Origin: Polytrichum commune
Taxonomy: Eukaryota > Streptophyta > Polytrichopsida > Polytrichales > Polytrichaceae
Length of the DNA stretch: 64,000 nucleotides
Assembly: GCA_950295325.1 (NCBI GenBank)
Contig: OX485807.1
Location: 33,570,440-33,634,439 of the forward strand
Direction of reading: 5' to 3'
Numbering within the stretch: the stretch's first letter is position 1; each line of letters opens with the position of its first letter. Both the position numbers and the translations under genes were made by a program. Positions 34,216 to 45,535 of this stretch are shown here, piece by piece. Below the pieces are notes generated by a model. The model did not search any database, was not told the origin of the DNA, and saw only the letters and a list, made by a program, of their open reading frames with translations.

Positions 34216-37200
34216 TCTATTAAGCCTTAAGATATGTGATCCTATTGTGGGCACTTTGTGAACCATGCGTACATATTTGGATGTTGGATTGGATCAAGAA
34301 TTGTCTCATGCATCGAGTAATTGTGTATCACAGAAAGCATAATCATAAAAAAGTTGACTTCAGGATTAGCATCAAAGACCCCAAATTAGTCTACACTAAT
34401 GTGTGCAATTAGGTTGCCCTGACACTAATGTATCAACAATCCACACTATTTTAAATAGCCGCAACATGAGCAAAGTACAATTATTTACTTATTTTTTTAA
34501 AAATGGGCACTGTACAAATGATTAAAAAAAGGTATAAGTTTTCATTAATTGATTTTGACCCCAAGTAATTTGCACATCTTAAAAGGCAACCTAGTTAACC
34601 TACGATATTGTAAAGTTGGGAGAAATAAGATGATGTTGTTGTCACTCAAAACATATGTATCCAAGAGTAGGTATAGATATTGATGACAAAATCATGAGTG
34701 ACCATACTATAATTTATGTTCACAATACGTGAGCTATGACACTGATGATTCATTCATTCATTTATGAGAGCCATGATAAGTATCATAGAAGGACACCATT
34801 GGTTCAAATACCATTGAATTTACACAATGCTATAACTTCTCAAAGAGGAACTTTTTGCAATCATAGTGTTGGTGTGTTCAATAAAGTGCACAATGAAGAT
34901 TACCTCGTTTGTGTAGTTTTTGCAAGAAAAATCTTAGGTCCCTTCAAATGGTATTCCAAGCCCATTAAGCCCAAAAAAGAAGAAGTGTAGCTTCAATTCG
35001 CGCTAGACACCGGCTTGGTGAACATAAAAAGTGGTCTTGCATAGGACCTTGATTTATCATTAAGAAGTGGTCTATATATAGTGTGTGTGAACCAAACCCT
35101 AATTTTGTGGAAGTTGTGTAAGGTCAATAGTGTAAATGAATGGATTAATCCCATGAATTTGTAGTCTCTGATGGATGTGAATGGTTTTTTCTATCATTTA
35201 TTAGTAGCAAAGGGTTATGAGGAGGAAGGGGTGAACAGTAATAGGTGAGCTTTGAGAGAGCATTATTGGTAATAAGAACGCCCAGAGGGTGGGAGCCCAA
35301 TCGGGGGAGCTTATTTCTGATGATGCCCCCATCTCGAGGGCCTCACTGCACGTAAGGAGTTAGCCATAATCTCTAGATCACCACACGTAATAAGAAATTA
35401 GAATGCCCTCTAAGAAAGTCCGAGAGAGAGTAGGCGATATAAGGAAGATTGTGTTGTGTAAGACGCCTTGTAATACCAAACATAAATTAGGGCCAGGCCT
35501 TTACATTGATGGAGTAATATCTCATAGCATATTGGTCTCTAATACATGTGAATGGTGGCCTAAGATTTGAAAAGCTATGAGGGAAAAGGCAATTCAATGT
35601 GAAAAGCCACGAAGGCACAATTAAAAGATTGACAAGATCAAACCTATCCAAGTAATTATAGTATTGTAGTACTAATGTGACGGTTTCGATGTTTACTATA
35701 TTATTGGGAGTTTCATTGAAAACTTTGAGATGTCGTTGTCAAAGCGCTCCATTTTTGCAAAGAATAAAATGAGACTTTGGTAGAATATTCGAGTTGGCAA
35801 ATTGGAATACAAGATACATATATATAACAATGGGTTGTCTGAACTGCCTTGGGATTATGTGTAGCCCATGCTAGATTAAGTCAAGAACGACTCCATATAT
35901 CCACACACATTTAAAGGTAAACGGAACCAAATTCTTTAATAAGTTACTAAGTAAAGACAATAAGATTTGGGAAAGCTTCTCCATGCACCAATAGATAAAT
36001 TTCTTAGCATCACATGTGCACATGGCTTTCATGGCCCATTTTTGGATGAGCATTTCCTTCATAAGTGTCTTGTGATGATGAGCGTGCATGTGGTATATAT
36101 TGATTGTCTTCTCACTAATTAAGGCGTGTATGCCAAAAACTAACACTATGTATCCTAGCACACGTTTGGAAGCCTCAAATGTATGACAAAATAGATAGTT
36201 TAAATTGTGTGTTTGTTTTGAGTGTGCCTACGTTAGTAATTGTACGTCACAATTGAGAACGGGTTGAAAGCAAAAGGATGCAAGGGTGCCTAAGGGAGAA
36301 AGATATGAAAGATCAATTTTGTACATCACTAAAAAAAAATGGTCTCTAATAAGTGTGGTTGGCATAAATATGAAAATTTGTATGGGAGAAACTTCAAGAC
36401 CACCCATTTCCATCTCCAATGTATATTAGATTCCACGCTGAAAGTTACAAACAATTTTTAGAGCTTTCTATTATGGCCTTCTACACCGATATGTGTAATT
36501 AGGTTGCCCCATGCTAATTTATCGACATTCCACACTATTTTGAATATTTACTGCCATAGTAACAAAACAAACAATCGTTTAAAATTGGGATTTCTATATG
36601 GATAAAAAAATAAAAATAGAAGTTTTTGTGATATAATTTTGACCCAAATAAACTTGCATGGGCGATGAGGCACCCTATTTGTACGTGCAACCACGTTAAA
36701 ATGAGCATGGATTATGTGTGCAAAATGTGAACACCATTGTATGTTCAATTGTTAACATGGTTGAGAGGGTCTGTGCGATATCGCTTAAAGAGAAAGAAAA
36801 ATCTTGACTTTGACCTCTTTTAACTTTTGCATCGCACCTTCGATTTTCATACTTGAAACGATAGTCTTCATGATTCACGAGTACAAAATGGATGAGACAA
36901 TTCGAGATTTCCTTCAGCGGCCAACTATGTGTATGAAGTTGGAAGTGTACACACTAGGCCCACATATCATAAATGGCGATGTGGTCAAAATTTCCAAATA
37001 AGATGTTTGGTTGAGATATCTATTTTAGGTGGGTGAAAGCAATGGACCGAGATACGGTATGGTGCTCTTGGAATTGTTCATACTTGCTTGAGGTTGACCA
37101 ACGTTGACAATTGCCCAATAATTAAACGTAACCGACCATACAAGTCCACACCATTCTTGGAGTCAAGAAGCAAAAGTTATAGGAGGTCCAAGTGAAGACT

Positions 37201-37515
37201 CCCTTTCCCTTTAAGTGATTACATGGACCCTCGCAATCTTTTAAGCTATGGAACCTATAACACTTAAAATTGTTTGTGAGCACAAAGTTCAATCTCGTTG
37301 CGATATTGCACATATTAGTTCTAGGAGGTTATGAGTTTTGAAACTATCTCATACACGTAAGGGTTAGTTAAGGTCTCAATTACACAAGAGCTCATGTTTA
37401 GAGCTCGAACTTGGAAGTTTGGGGAGTTGGATACTTGGATGGACAACTTATTGAGAGATTAACCAATTCTCAAGCTCTTAATAGTTTAAGCAACTGCGAT
37501 GTGAGCAAACTCAAA
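34216..37515. other. No supported gene in 3.3 kb
   Basis: AT-rich. Two diverged copies of a dispersed segment (about 34385-34620 and 36480-36720) share GTGTRATTAGGTTGCCC and TTTGACCC.A then CTTGCA-type blocks. Frames at 34736-34990 and 36161-35871 have no recognisable features. Confidence 0.45.
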
Positions 37516-37520
37516 GTGGT

Positions 37521-38340
37521 ATATCAAGGTGGCAAAGGGGAATGAAACTCAAACAAAGTAGGAACCATGACAACCAAAGATTGTTTGAAAATCCATTGGC
37601 TTGGGACTCGTTTCCGGCTCTGAAATCTTCTCTCTACTTGAAAGAAAAGAAAAAAGAAAAAAGAAAAAAGAAAAACTAGCTAAGCAGGTAGGAAAGCCAA
37701 GAGCCCACCCCCTGCAACGTAGGCAGTAAACCCCCACCCTGCACCAAGAGGATTCTTGAACAATGTAGGATCAACGGATTCAAATTCACATCAGATTGCT
37801 CAACATTGGTTATTTATGGCTTGGGACCCCCTCCCCCCCCCCCCCAAAAAAAAAAGAACTTAAACATTCCATACTTCCAATTGACCTCCATGGAGTAATT
37901 TAACATTTTGACCAAGAATTTGTCATAGTCATTCCACTTGGAAGCTGGAATCTATCAAGACGCCATTTGGGCATTGCAAACCCCATAACAAGTTGAACTT
38001 CTCCCCAAGCTCTCAAGTTGAAAGCTCAAGATTAAAGTGACCAAGCACAAAATGAGATATCAAGGTGGCAATCGATGTAGAAAACGATACTCAACAATGT
38101 AGAAAGAAAAAAAGAAAAAAAAGACACCTAGAGATTGTTTGCAAATCCATTGACTAGGGACCCCCCAAAACGAGGACTCAAACTCCCCACATTCCCAATC
38201 GACCTCCATGAGTAACTTAAACGTTTTGACCAAGGATTTGTCGTAGTCGTTCCACTTGGAAGCCAGGATCTACCTAGACGCCATGTGGACATTAACAAAC
38301 CCTAGAACAAGTTGAAGCTCTCAAGTCGAAAGCGTGCTCA
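37521..38340. repeat. Diverged direct duplication, offset about 536 bp
   Basis: ATATCAAGGTGGCAA at 37521 and 38057 begins two related units that continue through CAAATCCATTG, CTCCATGGAGTAA-type and TTCCACTTGGAAGC. Unit 1 is longer because of an insertion at 37608-37827. Includes poly-C/poly-A slippage runs (37828-37855). Confidence 0.65.
37608..37827. mobile_element. 220-bp insertion with 10-bp TSD, SINE-like block
   Basis: GGCTTGGGAC at 37598-37607 and again at 37818-37827, against a single GACTAGGGAC in the sister unit at 38153. The inserted DNA carries CTCTGAAATCTTCTCTCTAC, close to the GTGAAATCTCCTCTCTAC block of the SINE family, followed by an (A)nG-rich run. Probably a partial or related SINE. 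Confidence 0.55.
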
Positions 38341-38924
38341 AGTGTGAAGTGAACTTGAGTGAACAAACACGAGCAAGAGGCCACGCGGCCAATGAAAAGC
38401 CACCAAGTTTCGTCCACCACTCAACCCCCCCCCCCCTCTCTCTCGCTAGTGTGAACGGAGCCACATTTTGTCCGGTATGGCCCATAGTCGTGTCAAGTGT
38501 TGCGAGGGTGTAAAGATGAGGAGCCATGATTGAGTAACAAAAGTGTGAGTCATCACCACAAACACCATAATAACAACAACCAAAATATCCCTGGCAATTA
38601 GTGTGATCCACACTAGCTATGCCATGCCCCATGATAATCATCAAAGTGGCGAGGGCAAAGGGCCCAGACGGACGTGGCTATATAGTGTGGACGGAGCGCA
38701 TCCGTGAACTGTGTCCTGTGTGTTGGGCTTGCTGCTTTGGAACGCCAATCCAGTTACATGGCTAACGGTACAAAGAAAAGGCTTCTTTGTACTTGTGAAG
38801 AAACACACATGGGAGGCTCACAAGGTGTCAGATGCCTGCCTGCCTGCCAAACCCTAACTTCCATCCCGTGCCCAAGGAGATGGTTGGGCATAAGTTACTC
38901 GGTCGATGTCCTAGTGTTGTTCCC
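38341..38924. other. No gene seen
   Basis: Poly-C run at 38426-38437 then CT-rich. Short frames only. Confidence 0.5.
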
Positions 38925-39115
38925 ACGTCCGACCGGTGGTTACATGTTCACATCTTTCGGTTTTCCTTTATAAGATTGGAGTATATTCCATAGATTCCTT
39001 TAAAATGGTCGGTAATTTTCATGAAGTTTTGAAGAACTTCAACCGTTTAGATTAGTTTTGAAACTCAACCGGTGCGTTTTGTAACTAGCGATTGGTTCTC
39101 CCTGTTCATTGTGTC
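38925..39115 (+). repeat. ACCGGTT-family repeat, single 134-bp type unit
   Basis: GTTACATGTTCACATCTTTC, GGTCGGTAATTTTC and GAAACTCAACCGGTGC: the same order as in the 134-bp array but once only. Confidence 0.65.
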
Positions 39116-41328
39116 GATCTAGAGCTTCGTGGTCCTTCATATGTGATGCAGAAATAAGGTGGTTTTGTTGAGAAGTTGGAGGTTGTTTGAGTTTCATGTA
39201 CACTAAGTTAGACCTTGAAGCCATGCATGACCAAGGAGATTTGAATGGATGAAATATTTGCATGGCGGCAAGTGGATAGTGTTCCGTGGTTTGCTGAGTA
39301 TTGCGTTAGGTGGGTCAAAAATCAAATATTATTTTCATTGGTTCTTAGAAATGTTTTATTCCCATGGTGGGGTTCTGAACCCGAACATATGTTGTGGTCC
39401 CTCAACATGGTCTACTATCACTTTACACTAGCCTTGACACCCCATCCATTGTAAAATTGGATGCCGATTCCCCACGGTACGGCCTTTGGTTGATTTTGAT
39501 GGTCATGGCTCTCGGTTTTTGCGTAAAGGGGCCCTAAGTTCTTGGCACTCTTGCCTTTTGAAAGTGAAGGGATTTGAAGAGGTGGTGTTTTGTAGCACCT
39601 ACCAAAGGGGAGGGTGAATATGTTGATTGCTCTGTAGAGTATGGAGGTATTCATTGATTCATACCAAAACTACCCCAAATACCCCAAATTGAGGTTCAAC
39701 TAGGATGGGCCAATAACAAATGTATAGGGGATGTGTTTTTATTGCATCCACATAGCATATACTAGGAACCAAAAATCCTCAAAAAAACCCAACCTTCTAC
39801 ATAAGTTGAGTTCAATCACATATAGTTAGGGCCACCTTACACTTAAGGGCCTTGACCTTGGAATTGTGAGGGTCCTTGAAGATCACTTGAAGGTTGTAAG
39901 ATGGATAATTGAGATTGAATAACGTGTGGTTATGGGCCTTCAAGACATTTACGACCGAGCTCTCAATCAAATGTTGTTCAACACCATCATGTTCATGTGG
40001 CCCTTCTACACAACAAAATATACAAATTCAAGAGCTGTGAGATTTTGAGGTGCTATAGTATCCCAATTTTGTGTTGGATCCACCTCTTTGAGGTGAGCTT
40101 GACACAATATCCAATAGGCCAAGAACCATCATCCACTACATCCCATGCAAGACTTCATGTAGGTTTCTCCATCCATTCTACTTTTCTTGGTTTCTTAGGC
40201 CCTTGAGCACTAGGTAGTGTAAAGTGGAGTGGGATGGTCTCGGCATTTTCCACCAATAACAAGTTTTGGATTTCAATGCTCACGTGCCCTCAAATTCTAG
40301 TGTAAAGTGATCCTAAGGGCACACATTCATGTGTTGATTGTGAAGCAAATTAAATGTTGTCAATATGGGTGAAGCATTGGTTGGTGTCTCCAAATATCTT
40401 GTTGGCCAAGCACTTTCATGTGGAGTAAGGGGGGGGGGGGGGGGGAGGCGGCAACTTATCATAGAATAGATTTGCCGTGTTAACAAAACATGCAAGTTGA
40501 AATCTGACCATCATTGCATTTACGCTTTGAATGTTATACAAGTCATTTATTTGGGCCCAAGCTAGTATGATTGCTAAGATATATGAGTTGTTCAATGGCC
40601 AAAATGTGAGTCATATGTGGTAGGCAATGCTATAGTTGGTCAAATTGTCAATAAAAACTCAACAACCTCTAAGGTATATAGGCATTTTAATTGTTGTTGT
40701 TGTTGTTGTTGTTGGCCTTATACTACAATTTGTGAGATTCAAAAACTTATCAACGAATGTATATAAAGAAGCCATGATCAATCCCATTAAGCTTTTGTAG
40801 TTTATTCAAAAAAGGTATGAATCATCAAGATCAACTAGCAATGAGCCATAAGATGACCTAGGGGTGGATTCTCCATTGGATACCTAAATGACATGTGTGG
40901 GTCACTATGAGATTAAACCCCTATATACAAGAAGTTTGTATATAGATTAAACCCCTATGTAATGTGATATAAATGTGGAGATAAATGTAACTAAAATATA
41001 AATGTGTATACCCCTAAAATATAACATATCTCCCTAAAATATAAATGTGTCTACCCCTATGTAATGTGATAAAGGCCTCCACTACATGTACAAATATATA
41101 TCATAATTAAATTGGTCTTAATTATACATGAAACACACTTTCACTTTCTTATGGAGAAGTCATTTTCATCTATAGGATGTAACTTAATGATTGTATCAAA
41201 CAAACAAAGACTTCATCATTTCCTCTACCCCATCTTTGAAAAATTCTTCACAAATTCAAACCACACTTTCTTGCCGAACCAACTTATTTTCACCATTTTC
41301 CATTTTTCTACCTTGACACCCACATATC
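39116..41328. other. No supported gene
   Basis: Contains a poly-G run (40431-40445), a (GTT)n run at 40697-40715 and an AT-rich block with repeated ATAAATGTG and CCCCTATGTAATGTGATA (40930-41075). Short frames only. Confidence 0.5.
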
Positions 41329-41331
41329 TTA

Positions 41332-41823
41332 GGGCCACCTCACTCACAAGCCAAGAGCCGTGACCATGAAATTGTGAGAGCCCAAACGAAAGTGTCCAAA
41401 GGCCGTCCCGAGCCACCTCCAAAATCATGTAGTGCGAAGTCATATATTACCGGGCCCTCAACCAAATGCTATTTTAATGAATTTCTATTCACGTGGCGTC
41501 CCTCACACATGAAAAAAAAAAAATGAAACCAACAGTTGTGAGCATTCGGAGTGCCATGGTCTCCTGGTTTTGTTTTAGACCTACCTCCAAGAGGTGGTTT
41601 TTGAAAACAATCCCAGTGACCATGAAACATGATCCATTGGATGCCATGTAAGAATCCATGTCGACTTTACATCCATCTTGCCATTCACATACTCCGTTGG
41701 TCCCTCAAGCTTCCCAAGTGTGAAGTAGCGAACTTGGACCGGCTCCGCGTTTTCCACCAATGAGAGTGCTCGAAGTGTACTGGTCACGGGCTCTCAGTCG
41801 CGTGTGTGTGTGTGAAGTGGCCC
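41332..41823 (+). mobile_element. Tourist-like MITE (GGGCCACT family), copy C, TTA duplication
   Basis: The best preserved copy: TTA at 41329-41331 and 41824-41826 flank GGGCCACCTCACTCACAAGC at the left and GTGTGTGTGTGTGAAGTGGC then CC at the right. 492 bp, non-coding. Sets the family boundaries. Confidence 0.85.
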
Positions 41824-41826
41824 TTA

Positions 41827-42326
41827 GAAAGAAGAAGATGATGATTTTGTGCCTCAGAGAGACTGAGCAAACCCATCCCCACCTGCACTGACAAGGGTAG
41901 AATTACATGGCTCAACACGTATTAAATTAACCTGACAATTTGGGTGTCCCTCCCGTTCTGGAGAAGAAGAAAAGGCTCATTCAAATTCAAGCTCCTGGTT
42001 TAGATTTGTTTTCAATTTCGAATCCGGGCAGGTGAGTGACCAGCTCGTCGATTGAGTTTGCAGACTTTTATCATTGGCGAGTGTGTTAGATGACAAAACC
42101 GGGCAGACGAAGTTCAGTGATGAAATTTTTTTTATATAATTTTTTTTTTGTATAGGGCAGTTGTAGTAGAGTCCTCATTGAGCGGCTACAGCTTCCCGAG
42201 GCGGTAGTAGGAGGTAAACCCATCCATTGGGCAGGTGGAAATTTTTGTGACCTCAGTCGTAGGTTGGAACTTTCTAATTTTGGTTCGGTTGACTCCGAAA
42301 ATAGCATCGGCGACCACGAATTAGCA
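41827..42326. other. No gene seen
   Basis: A short, somewhat more GC-rich stretch (GAAGAAGATGATG, CCTCAGAGAGACTGAG) then poly-T runs. The minus-strand frame at 42307-42086 has no recognisable features. Confidence 0.5.
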
Positions 42327-42743
42327 CACTACACTAAATAGGTAGATTAGTGTTGGAAACACTAATAGTCGACGAAAACGCTAAATGTCAATTGTGAATT
42401 GTCTTCATAGTGTTAGAACACTAAATGTCAACTCTAACACTATTTGTACCAGTTAGTAACTTTGAATATTTATAAAAGCGCATTTAGTGTTGGATGACAT
42501 TTTTTGTAGATCTTCAAATGAAGAATTGGAGGTAGAATATGTGAGCCTCATAGAAAATGTAATATGCTAGGAATTTGATATTTCAAAATTTAAACTTAAT
42601 GGAACTCAACTTTGACAATGCAATATAAAGACAAACCCTATCTTAACACTAATTGTACTTTCAAGTGACATTTAGCATTTTAGGTAACTATTGGCTCTAA
42701 CACTAATCTTCATCTAACACTAATCTACCTATTTAGTGTACAC
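42327..42743. mobile_element. CACTA-like MITE, copy 1
   Basis: Left end CACTACACTAAATAGGTAGA; right end AATCTACCTATTTAGTGT, giving at least 24 bp of perfect inverted repeat (42331-42354 with 42717-42740). Subterminal copies of (A)ACACTAAATGTCAA occur several times in both orientations, as in En/Spm-type ends. No clear 3-bp duplication. Confidence 0.7.
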
Positions 42744-42750
42744 CATTTGC

Positions 42751-42957
42751 GGTACTTGGTGTCACTTTGTATTTGGAGTAACACCATGCTATAATGTTTT
42801 GCTAAAAACACAACTCTTTTACCAAGTAAGGTCATTTATGTTGTTTGTTCTCCACACAATCTATCTAATCTTTGTTGGTTGCAAATGAAATCTATCTTAG
42901 CGAGAAGTAATGGCCTTGCGTAATTTTAAATAGTCAGTGACACTAAATATCAATAAC
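42751..42957. mobile_element. About 200-bp MITE (TTTAGTGTCACTT family), copy 2
   Basis: TTGGTGTCACTTTGTATTTG with GAGTAACACCATG at the left; GCGTAATTTTAAATAGTCAG then TGACACTAAATA at the right. Adjacent to the CACTA-like element. Matches the 31072 copy in length and interior (ACCAAGTAAGGTCAT). Confidence 0.6.
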
Positions 42958-43477
42958 GGTGTACATTGATATCGCGTTTAGTGCATGTGGTATCGGTTCC
43001 CGAAACAAGCACTATTTTGCTGAATCTCAAAATAACCGAGGGTTCATTTTTTTACTAAGTGATGTTGAATTCAGGAATATATGCTTGTTTACCATACATT
43101 GCAAGGAGAGAAATGTGTGCTCTAAGGTGTATGTAGAATGCCCAATTTCTTTTGGTGAGCTCAAAGAGGATTCTTCTTCTTCTTCTTCTTTTACACTTAG
43201 CACCAGTCACTCATGAGGCAACTCCTAACACTAAGAAATTGAAGAGAGTTTGCACTGAGAAGTTTTTGGCACTTTGACACTTTGGGCTCCCAAAACCCTA
43301 GATCTTCTAGTGGCACTGATTTGATTGCGTAAATAAATCTAGTGTCACCTTCATTAATTTCCCACATGCACAATTAGCCCACCCTCACTAAATAAGATAA
43401 CCAGTGTAGTCTACTTGAATTGATTCTAGTGGGAATAAGGACAAATGGGGATGGAATCTGATTGGCGGTGTTTGTAT

Positions 43478-43606
43478 GTGTCAACCAACTAGTGCTATTT
43501 CAAATGTTTAATGTTCATATTTGTCAACCAACTAGTGCTATTTCAAACGTTTAATGTTCATATGTGTCGACCAACTACTGCTATATCAAGTGTTTAGTGG
43601 ACACAT
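43478..43606 (+). repeat. 43-bp tandem repeat, three units
   Basis: Units start at 43478, 43521 and 43564 (GTGTCAACCAACTAGTGCTA and variants). The third is diverged. Confidence 0.85.
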
Positions 43607-43642
43607 GGAACTCTAGTAGCCCATTGTAAGGGGTATGGTCTA

Positions 43643-43664
43643 CACACACACACACACACACACA
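43643..43664. repeat. (CA)n microsatellite
   Basis: About eleven CA units ending in an ATATGTATATA run. Confidence 0.85.
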
Positions 43665-44287
43665 TATGTATATAAAGAAAGAACATTTATCAAATAAGAT
43701 TGATTTAGGTCATGAATGAATAAGGCATAGTGCATAACTTGTTATAGAAAACTAGAGGCTTTGATTCCCTACATATACACAATCCACAGGCCACCACTTT
43801 GCCCATCATTGTGCAAATTGGTGTTTAACCAACAACAAATTGCATACCTTCCTTTGAAACCCTCCGAGCTCTCCAAGACCACACCACAATGTTGGTATGG
43901 AAGTCCCTCACCATTTCAAACAAGGATTGGTAGGGTTTTGCAAGGGTGTTTGGTTCCGACATACCCTAGGGTTTACGGTAGGGTTCAACCTAGCACCTAA
44001 CTGCGAGTATGGTGGCCTTAACATGGACCGCCGACAACATGGGTTACACTAATGTACTAGTCCAACCTATGAGTGAGGAGATGTAATCACTTGTTACAAA
44101 TGGGTCGGTTGAGTTTGCAAAATGACCAATTCAAGTTTGAGACTTTGGATAAATCGTCGATTGTTTTGAGAAATCTATTGAATATACCTTAAATCAATAA
44201 TGAAAAAACATAAAGTTATCAACACATAATTGGCTAGACTTGACAACCCTTGGATCTCGCATGGTTTAGTTCAAAATCTCCTTGGAC
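43665..44287. other. No gene seen
   Basis: A 79-codon plus frame at 43761-44000 is Pro/Ser-rich and has no recognisable features. Confidence 0.5.
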
Positions 44288-44660
44288 ACTAGGTCCTTGG
44301 ACTAGTATATAGGTGAATACATGGTATCAATAATCAACATCAATAATGGTATCAAAGAGCCTATCCATGAGTATCAAAATTATAATACTAGTCAAGTATG
44401 GATATTTGGCGGGTACGTCAAGGTGAGAGGATCTTTGGACACCCGAGTTATTATTTGGGTCAATACCATTCTAAACCATAATGATACTAGGGTGGATTTA
44501 CGTAGGTGTGAAAGTTCTTGCATGGTATATAAACCCAAAATGATATCAGAGACGAAAATATCGTCAAACACCCATACCCTAATGGTATTGAAAAGTTTGA
44601 AATCCTCATTATGATAAACCTAAATGGTATAAATATGACAATACTGGTCCAACACTAGTT
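44288..44660 (+). mobile_element. GGTAT-rich MITE, copy 3
   Basis: Collinear with 14395-14771: GTATATAGGTGAATRCATGG, CAATAATGGTATCA, GGTCAATACCATTCTAAACC, and a right end near CTGGTCCAACACTAGTT. Confidence 0.7.
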
Positions 44661-44670
44661 GAAACCCTAA

Positions 44671-45166
44671 GGGCCACTCCACACACGAGTCAAGAGTTGT
44701 GACCATGAAATTGTGAGAGCCCAAAAGAAAGTGTCCAAACGCCATCCCAAGCCACCTCCAAAATCACGTGCTGTGGTCACGGACGCTCAAGCGCACTGTG
44801 AAGTCATATGTGACCGGGCCCTCAACCAAATGCTATTTCAATTAAATTCTATTCATGCGGATCCTCAACCATGATAAAATAGAATAAATCAACAGTTGCG
44901 AGCGTCCGGAGTGCCATGGTCTCCCAATTTTGAGCTAGGTCTACCTCCAAGAAGTGGTTTTTGAAAATAGTCCAAGTGATCATGAAACATGATCCATTCA
45001 ATGCCATGTAAGAATCCATGTAGACTTTACATCCATCTTGCATTCACATACTCCGTTGGTCCCTCAAGCGTAGTGCGAAGCGAACTTGGACCGGCTCCGC
45101 GTTTTCCACCAACGAGAATGCTTGAAGTGGAATGGTCACGGGCTCTCAGTCTCGTATGTGAAGTGC
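44671..45166 (+). mobile_element. Tourist-like MITE (GGGCCACT family), copy D, TAA duplication
   Basis: TAA at 44668-44670 and 45167-45169. Starts GGGCCACTCCACACACGAGT, ends GTATGTGAAGTGC, so the last few bases (GGCC) are lost or altered at the right end. Confidence 0.8.
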
Positions 45167-45190
45167 TAATTCAGTTCCCAACAAGACCTC

Positions 45191-45374
45191 ACGTAACCGG
45201 TTGGCCGCTTTGTTTCGCCGAGGTGGCACTACACGATTGGCTCTGAGCACACATGTTTGCAGACGATAACCTCGACATCCCAGCCGGTTATGATCATCTA
45301 AATCGGTTATGGTGACATGTGACCCACTGTTTAGGTAACCTGCGCGGCTCAACAAAGCGGCCAACCGGTTACGT
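45191..45374. mobile_element. Foldback element with 24-bp ends, copy 2 (inverted)
   Basis: Reverse-complement counterpart of 30524-30716. ACGTAACCGGTTGGCCGCTT at the left and its inverse ending ACGT at 45374. Slightly shorter than copy 1. Confidence 0.8.
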
Positions 45375-45376
45375 CC

Positions 45377-45502
45377 GGTAATTGTTTTATTGGAACCGGT
45401 TATCGGTGCAGAACCGGTTTTGTCAAGCTGACTCGCCCGCAGGCTCGCCACCTTGACAAAACCGGTTCTGCACCGATAACCAGTTCCAATAAAACAATTA
45501 CC
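45377..45502. repeat. Outer hairpin of composite foldback, copy 2 (51-bp arms)
   Basis: GGTAATTGTTTTATTGGAAC at the left with its inverse ending CAATTACC at 45502. The arms are 51 bp with a single C/T mismatch, around a loop of about 24 nt (CTGACTCGCCCGCAGG...). By far the most symmetric hairpin in the window. Confidence 0.9.
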
Positions 45503-45535
45503 TAATACAAAAGGTGAGGTGATAATATGTAATTA

